Assembly (NCBI GenBank): GCA_965366365.1 | Contig: CBDUEV010000094.1 | Coordinates: 1 to 9,431, forward strand | Direction of reading: 5' to 3' | From: CBDUEV01 sp965366365 | GTDB lineage: Bacteria; Actinomycetota; Acidimicrobiia; Spongiisociales; JAENVV01 | Length of the DNA stretch: 9,431 nt | Shown here: piece by piece, positions 5,705 through 9,431 of the stretch | Numbering within the stretch: the stretch's first letter is position 1 | Layout of the letters: every line of letters begins with the position of its first letter | Translations under genes and position numbers: made by a program | The notes under the pieces: model-generated | Databases searched by the model: none | Told to the model about the DNA's origin: nothing | The model's input: the letters and a program-made list of their open reading frames with translations, nothing else

Positions 5705-5759
5705 CCGAACCCAGGGTTCCAGACCGCCAGAATGGCGGTCTCCAGCCCACAGAATGAGA
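5705..5759 (-). repeat. Dispersed palindromic repeat, copy C with flank
   Basis: This unit (5705-5740) is directly adjacent to copy B, giving an exact 36-bp tandem with no spacer. It differs from B at two bases (loop TTC for TTG, and T for A after the hairpin). The flank 5741-5759 matches that of copy A with one difference. Since 36 is a multiple of three and the unit has a stop-free frame (minus strand, TAILAVWNPGFG), spurious reading frames run through it. Confidence 0.85.
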
Positions 5760-5910
5760 CCGAACCCTCCTCGCACGAGCCCTTTCCGCACTGGCCCCTG
5801 CGCTTCCTGGCGGCGCATGGCCCGTCGCCCTTCGGGACGGTCTTGCGCGGCGAGCCGGGCACCGAGCGGCCGGCCCTTTGTCCGCACCGGGGGAGAGGGA
5901 CGGTGGACGA

Positions 5911-6324
5911 GTGACGGTGAACGGCCACGATCCCGATAACATCGGGTTGCCGGACGCCGCCGACGAAAGAACCGCCGTGGATCTCTCCAGACATCAAACG
6001 CAGGAGAACGTGGGGAGCACGGCGCGAGATCATCTGGCCAACGAGCGGACTTTTCTTGCATGGGTGAGGACCGCTCTCGCCGTCGTGGGTCTCGGCGTTC
6101 TCCTCGGCAAGCTCGTGGAGACCGAGGGTCTGGCCGCCGAGATCATCGGCCTCGCCATGGTCGCCTTCGGCGCAGCGATGCTGGTCTATTCGGTGGCTCG
6201 CTACGAGCGGGTCACGTCGCTCCTCAACGTGCAGCAATTCGCCGCGGCGAGGGTCGGTCCGCTCCTGCTCGCCGCACTGGGACTGGCCGTCGCCATCGGG
6301 TCGGCCATCCTCCTGCTGGTTTAG
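5911..6324 (+). CDS. DUF202 (YidH-type) membrane protein
   Basis: A small inner-membrane protein of 137 residues from the GTG at 5911. The diagnostic DUF202 motif ARDHLANERTFLAWVRTALA is at 38-57, followed by three membrane helices at about 53-70, 75-95 and 115-136, the usual topology. The hydrophilic head (1-37) is not conserved in type. The function of the family is unknown. The start is uncertain: an in-frame TTG at 5878 and a GTG at 5917 are alternatives. I chose 5911 because the purine run GGAGAGGGA (5892-5900) lies about ten bases upstream. The lipoprotein gene follows after 50 bases on the same strand, so the two may be co-transcribed. Confidence 0.9.
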   Translation: MTVNGHDPDNIGLPDAADERTAVDLSRHQTQENVGSTARDHLANERTFLAWVRTALAVVGLGVLLGKLVETEGLAAEIIGLAMVAFGAAMLVYSVARYERVTSLLNVQQFAAARVGPLLLAALGLAVAIGSAILLLV

Positions 6325-6374
6325 GTGGGTCTCCAGGTGCGGAACCCTCGACGGCGTCGGGACGTCCCACGACC

Positions 6375-7634
6375 ATGAAGGCTCTGGTTGGCTTTGCGCT
6401 TGTTGCAGTCCTGTTCGCGTCCTGCGCAGAGCCGGGTGCCGCACCCGCACCGGGCGAGAACCCACCCGAGACGGTGCATGTTCCCGGCGATCCGCTGCCC
6501 GGAGAGGCGACGGAGTTGGCGGCAGCCCGATCCCGCTGGGAGGCGAACTCTCTCTCCGACTACCACTACGTCTTCGAGGACGATTGCGGAGAATGCCAGC
6601 CGTTCTCGGGTCAGGTGGTCGTTTGGGACGGCGAACTACTCGACCCCTCGCGCCGATCGTTGGCGGTTGAGGAGATCTTCGACATCCTCGAACGAGCGGC
6701 TGCGGCTGGGCAGTCCGTCGAGGCGGTATTCGATCAGGAGACCGGTTACCCGACGGACGTGTGGATCGACCGTGAATCTCGAGCCTTCGACGGCGGGATT
6801 CACTGGGTCATCGGGGGTCTGATGGAGGGTCTCCCCGGGGACGCCGCCTCGTTGGCCGGGCTGGAGGCAGCTTGGGCCCGCTGGACAGCGGCGCGCCCAC
6901 CAGCCTACGAATACACGATGGCCATCGTGTGCGATTGCCCGCTGGATGGCTCCCTGTGGGTCCAGGTGGTGGGGGACGAGATCGTCGACTGGAGGGTGGA
7001 CACCGATGGGGAGGTGAGCGGTGGTTCCATCAGCCCGATAACGGTCGACACGATGTTCTCCGACCTGGCCCAGATGATGGCCTCCGATGGCGGCGTCGTC
7101 GAGACCGGGATCCGCTTCGAGGGCTCGGCCCAATACGACCCCGAGCTGGGTTACCCGGTGTGGGTGGGCCTCGACATCGAAGTGCTCGACCCCGAATCCG
7201 CGCTTTCCGAGCTGCCGCCGCGCATGGTGAACGTCGTGACCGACTTCCACGAAATCGATCCGCCCTCAGAAGGCGAAACAGACGATCTGGCAGGAGCCCT
7301 GGAACGCTGGAGCGCCGCCGGTTTGGTCGACTACCAGTACGAGCTCACGATCCACGACATCATCGAAGCCTCGTTCAGCCCTCCCTACACGGTGGCGGTT
7401 CTGGACGGCCAGGTGGCGTCCGTTTCTCTGGACGGTCGAATCCTCGACGACCTCGATCTTCAAGTATCGAGTGTCGACGAGCTCTTTGTGCGCATCCAGC
7501 AGTGGATCGATGCGGGCTCCGACGTCGAAGCGCTCTTTCACGCCGAACTGGGCTATCCCGTGCTCGTGACGGTCCGGGCGCCGGATTCCGAGGTGCCCCT
7601 GGTCTTCTCACTGGGCGATCTCATCCCACGCTGA
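6375..7634 (+). CDS. Lipoprotein with three tandem DUF6174-like domains
   Basis: A 419-residue exported protein. The signal peptide ends in LFASC, a lipobox-like site with lipidated cysteine C17, followed by a Pro/Ala-rich linker. Three repeats follow at about 48-133, 162-267 and 303-400. Each has a helix with a conserved Trp (SRWEA, ARWTA, ERWSA), a D/E-Y-x-Y strand (DYHYVF, AYEYTM, DYQYEL), a middle strand pair, a helix of V/L-x-x-(L/I/M)-F type, and a closing GYP strand (TGYPTDVWID, LGYPVWVGLD, LGYPVLVTV). This pattern fits DUF6174, a family of unknown function. Repeats 1 and 2 carry close cysteine pairs after the Y-x-Y strand (C71/C74, C186/C188); repeat 3 has lost them. The frame is open back to 6060, but the signal peptide fixes the ATG at 6375. 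The ribosome site is weak. Confidence 0.87.
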   Translation: MKALVGFALVAVLFASCAEPGAAPAPGENPPETVHVPGDPLPGEATELAAARSRWEANSLSDYHYVFEDDCGECQPFSGQVVVWDGELLDPSRRSLAVEEIFDILERAAAAGQSVEAVFDQETGYPTDVWIDRESRAFDGGIHWVIGGLMEGLPGDAASLAGLEAAWARWTAARPPAYEYTMAIVCDCPLDGSLWVQVVGDEIVDWRVDTDGEVSGGSISPITVDTMFSDLAQMMASDGGVVETGIRFEGSAQYDPELGYPVWVGLDIEVLDPESALSELPPRMVNVVTDFHEIDPPSEGETDDLAGALERWSAAGLVDYQYELTIHDIIEASFSPPYTVAVLDGQVASVSLDGRILDDLDLQVSSVDELFVRIQQWIDAGSDVEALFHAELGYPVLVTVRAPDSEVPLVFSLGDLIPR

Positions 7635-7666
7635 TGCTGTCCGCCTGAGCCGGACTGGCTGAGTTT

Positions 7667-7709
7667 GGCGGCGGTGCAGGGCAGCCCGACAGCCACCCTG
7701 CACGCAGCC
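7667..7709. terminator. Bidirectional terminator hairpin between convergent genes
   Basis: GTGCAGGG (7674-7681) pairs with CCCTGCAC (7696-7703) around a 14-base loop. The stem continues outward as GGC-GC against GC-GCC with small bulges. It fills the 77-base gap between the lipoprotein stop (7634) and the stop of the 475-residue secreted protein (7714-7712). No clear U-tract exists on either strand. Confidence 0.6.
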
Positions 7710-7711
7710 TC

Positions 7712-9139
7712 TCACTCGACGGAGATCTTGACGTGGCCGTACTGGCTGAAGAACCCGCCAACCTGCACGTGGTACATCTCTCCCTCGACCGTGTCGAACG
7801 TGGCTGCAGCCTGCCAGCTGAAGATGGGGTCGAAGACGTCGTCCACACAGTCGATCTGTGTGAACTCCTCGCCGTCGGTTGTATAGATCCCGACGACCGT
7901 GTCGAAGTCCGTTCCGACTGTATTGACGGTCATCGGCTCGCCCGTCCCCTCCACTACGTACCACAACGTCTTGCCCAAGGGCACGTCGTAGATGTCCGGC
8001 CCTTCAGCCAGTAGGCAGGAAGCCTCTGGCTCCCAAGCTGCATTGGCGCTCTGGTCGTTCTCCCGAGTATCCAGGAGTGTGGCTCCCTCGGGTAGGTCGT
8101 TGGCCGGCACCTTTCCCTTGTCGGGCTTCGGTCCGTTCGACTGGGTGATGAGCAGCCGCTCGGTCCACGCGGTGCCATCGCAGCCGATCAGATCGAGCAC
8201 CCGGGCGTCGGGAAGCGTTAGCGTTCCAGACACTTCGATCGCCTGCTCGGTCAAGCTGAGAGTCAGGTCCAGTAGGTCGTCGCCGTCGGGAAGGTCCTGC
8301 AGGAACGTCTTGGACCGCAGGACCTCGCCATAGGCGATCTCGCCGTCCACAGTGGCGATGCCGGCGGGGTCACCCACCGAGTCAGACAGCTCCACGATCG
8401 TGACCAGTGGGCCCGGCTCGAGCCCGTCGATGTCACTCCAGCCTTCGAACGTCGGAGCATCGAACTCAGGGTCCGTTTCCGGACTCCACGCCAGCACTCC
8501 CAAGTAGGCGATCGGCTCCGAGTCTTCCTCGAACGCTTCTGCCTCCACGAGGACGGTCCAGCCTTCGGACTCCAACTCGCAGAAGAAGTAGGCGCCCGAG
8601 TCTCTTGTCACGTGGGCGCTCGGATTGGTCGACCAGATCTCAGTCGTGAAGGCTTCGCCACCGCATTCTGTTTCGACCTCGGAGGCTTGGCCATCGATGA
8701 CGATCGTGACCGTCCCGCCTCCCACCAGTTCCGAGCTCACCCGATGCTCTTCGACCCATCGGTTCCCATCTCGGTACCGTTCATCGGTGATGATCGGGTC
8801 TCCGACCGACTCGTACGTCGCGGCGATCGCCGCTGAACCCACCACCGTGTCAGAGACATCCCTTAGCGTCCATGCGACGGAAAGCGCCGTGTCATCCATG
8901 ATGATGTCCGGCCCGCCGCCGTAGTAGGCGAGTTGTCCTCCGTCCGTGGAGAGATCGAAGAACGCATATTCGGGGAATGCGAAGACCTCACCTTGAAGGT
9001 CCCCGTATTCGAACGAGCAAAAGATCTCGATGCCCTCTTCGACCGTAGTGCTGGGCGGGTCGGCGGCGGCGGGTGCCGCCAGTGTGAGCGTGCTTATCAC
9101 CATTGCGGCCGCGAGCACCGTCATCCATGTGCGTTTCAT
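7712..9139 (-). CDS. Secreted protein with internal duplication and C-terminal PPC-like domain
   Basis: A 475-residue exported protein. The signal peptide covers residues 1-26 (KR at 2-3, hydrophobic core 7-21, cleavage after APAAA). Two related halves follow. Half 1 (about 37-175) runs from IFCSFEYG to ECGGEAFTTEIWSTNPS; half 2 (about 184-336) runs from FFCELESEG to GCDGTAWTERLLITQSN. Each opens with a cysteine (C41, C187) and closes with another before GxA(F/W)T (C159, C320). The C-terminal domain (about 345-475) resembles bacterial pre-peptidase C-terminal (PPC-like) beta-sandwiches: NDLPEGATLL, LWYVVEGTG, TDFDTVVGIYT and a YHVQVGGF strand, with cysteines C375 and C431. No catalytic domain or membrane anchor is seen, so an adhesive or binding role is possible. 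The ATG has GGAGG six bases upstream (9150-9146), a strong ribosome site. Confidence 0.87.
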   Translation of the reverse strand: MKRTWMTVLAAAMVISTLTLAAPAAADPPSTTVEEGIEIFCSFEYGDLQGEVFAFPEYAFFDLSTDGGQLAYYGGGPDIIMDDTALSVAWTLRDVSDTVVGSAAIAATYESVGDPIITDERYRDGNRWVEEHRVSSELVGGGTVTIVIDGQASEVETECGGEAFTTEIWSTNPSAHVTRDSGAYFFCELESEGWTVLVEAEAFEEDSEPIAYLGVLAWSPETDPEFDAPTFEGWSDIDGLEPGPLVTIVELSDSVGDPAGIATVDGEIAYGEVLRSKTFLQDLPDGDDLLDLTLSLTEQAIEVSGTLTLPDARVLDLIGCDGTAWTERLLITQSNGPKPDKGKVPANDLPEGATLLDTRENDQSANAAWEPEASCLLAEGPDIYDVPLGKTLWYVVEGTGEPMTVNTVGTDFDTVVGIYTTDGEEFTQIDCVDDVFDPIFSWQAAATFDTVEGEMYHVQVGGFFSQYGHVKISVE

Positions 9140-9340
9140 GGGTCACCTCCCTCTGTGACTCCGGAGAGCGCGGCATCGCGGAGCCGCTGTGGAAGCATCT
9201 CCCAAGGCTTCCGCGCCGCCTCCGTCCCACGCGCAGCTTCCTCCTCCTACGATCTCCGCAGCAGGGACCAAGGACCCTTGACCGTCGGTGAGCGTGCCCC
9301 ACCCACCGTGTGGATGGCATGCTGGGCAGGGGTCGTGTCG

Positions 9341-9346
9341 TAGCCT
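9341..9346 (+). promoter_or_regulatory. Putative -10 box of a leaderless transcript
   Basis: TAGCCT (fits TANNNT) ends six bases before the ATG at 9353, which would place the transcript start at or next to the start codon. No Shine-Dalgarno and no good -35 hexamer are visible. The rest of 9140-9352, between divergent genes, holds a minor stem GGAAGC/GCTTCC around 9191-9216 and nothing else recognised. Confidence 0.4.
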
Positions 9347-9352
9347 GGGCCG

Positions 9353-9431
9353 ATGCCGTGGCCGCCCGTCGAACCTCCTCCCAGCGACTACTGGCTCCCT
9401 GATCCGGAGACGGCCGGCGCCGACGACGTGG
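9353..9431 (+). CDS. N-terminal fragment of a gene leaving the window
   Basis: An ATG opens a stop-free frame of 26 codons to the window edge, MPWPPVEPPPSDYWLPDPET followed by AGADDV. The Pro-rich, acidic start shows no signal peptide and no recognisable domain. It is divergent from the secreted protein gene, and the -10-like box just upstream supports a leaderless start. The fragment is too short to identify. Confidence 0.45.
   Translation, partial: MPWPPVEPPPSDYWLPDPETAGADDV

Noticed and set aside
5669..5740. Possible CRISPR remnant, since the repeat length is 36 bp
   Set aside because: The two units are directly adjacent with no spacer, differ from each other, are strongly palindromic in two parts, and no cas gene is present.
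3682..5759. Composite transposon or insertion sequence bounded by inverted repeats
   Set aside because: No transposase gene lies between the copies, no target duplication was seen, and the unit count differs at the two ends.
5055..5942. Minus-strand frame of 295 codons and neighbouring minus frames through the repeats
   Set aside because: Antisense to the ASCH gene; it stays open because GC-rich codons and the 36-bp stop-free repeat lack stops. The NPGF peptides come from the repeat.
6060..6374. N-terminal extension of the lipoprotein to 524 residues
   Set aside because: It overlaps the DUF202 gene in another frame and would bury the signal peptide and lipobox that begin at 6375.

Overview
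The window reads as ordinary chromosomal DNA from a high-GC actinobacterium. Base composition is GC-rich throughout (judged by eye). Starts use GTG as well as ATG, several starts look leaderless (a -10-like box 6 to 9 bases before the start codon), and there are many short exported proteins of unknown role. The family mix (ASCH plus winged helix, a PPC-like secreted protein, a DUF6174-like lipoprotein, an ECF sigma factor with a membrane partner) would fit Acidimicrobiia or a related deep actinobacterial lineage, but this is inference and no rRNA or marker gene is present.

Layout. (1) Bases 1-1154, minus strand: a TetR-family regulator followed by an overlapping ABC-2 type ATPase that runs off the left edge; a palindrome sits on the putative regulator promoter. 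(2) Bases 1155-1505: a gene-free intergenic region rich in perfect inverted repeats, including two mutually exclusive hairpins just before the next gene. (3) Bases 1506-2710, plus strand: an ECF sigma factor overlapping by ATGA a single-pass membrane protein, most likely its anti-sigma or sensory partner. (4) Bases 2774-3573, minus strand: an orphan ribbon-helix-helix protein and a small secreted protein, separated by a strong terminator-like hairpin. (5) Bases 3682-5759: a serine hydrolase of the beta-lactamase/EstB type (minus) and a divergent ASCH plus winged-helix protein (plus). Both are bounded on the outside by copies of a 36-bp palindromic repeat in inverted orientation. (6) Bases 5911-7634, plus strand: a DUF202 membrane protein and a lipoprotein made of three copies of a DUF6174-like domain. 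(7) Bases 7712-9139, minus strand: a 475-residue secreted protein with an internal duplication and a PPC-like C-terminal domain, convergent with the lipoprotein across a terminator hairpin. (8) From 9353: the start of a further gene that leaves the window on the right.

How the genes relate. Two local regulatory circuits are visible: TetR with its ABC transporter, and ECF sigma with its membrane partner. The other genes are small units. No mobile-element gene, RNA gene, CRISPR array or defence system was found. The points most worth a second look are the structured leader before the sigma gene, the 36-bp repeat family (which supplies the stop codon of the ASCH gene), and the two exported proteins built by internal domain duplication.
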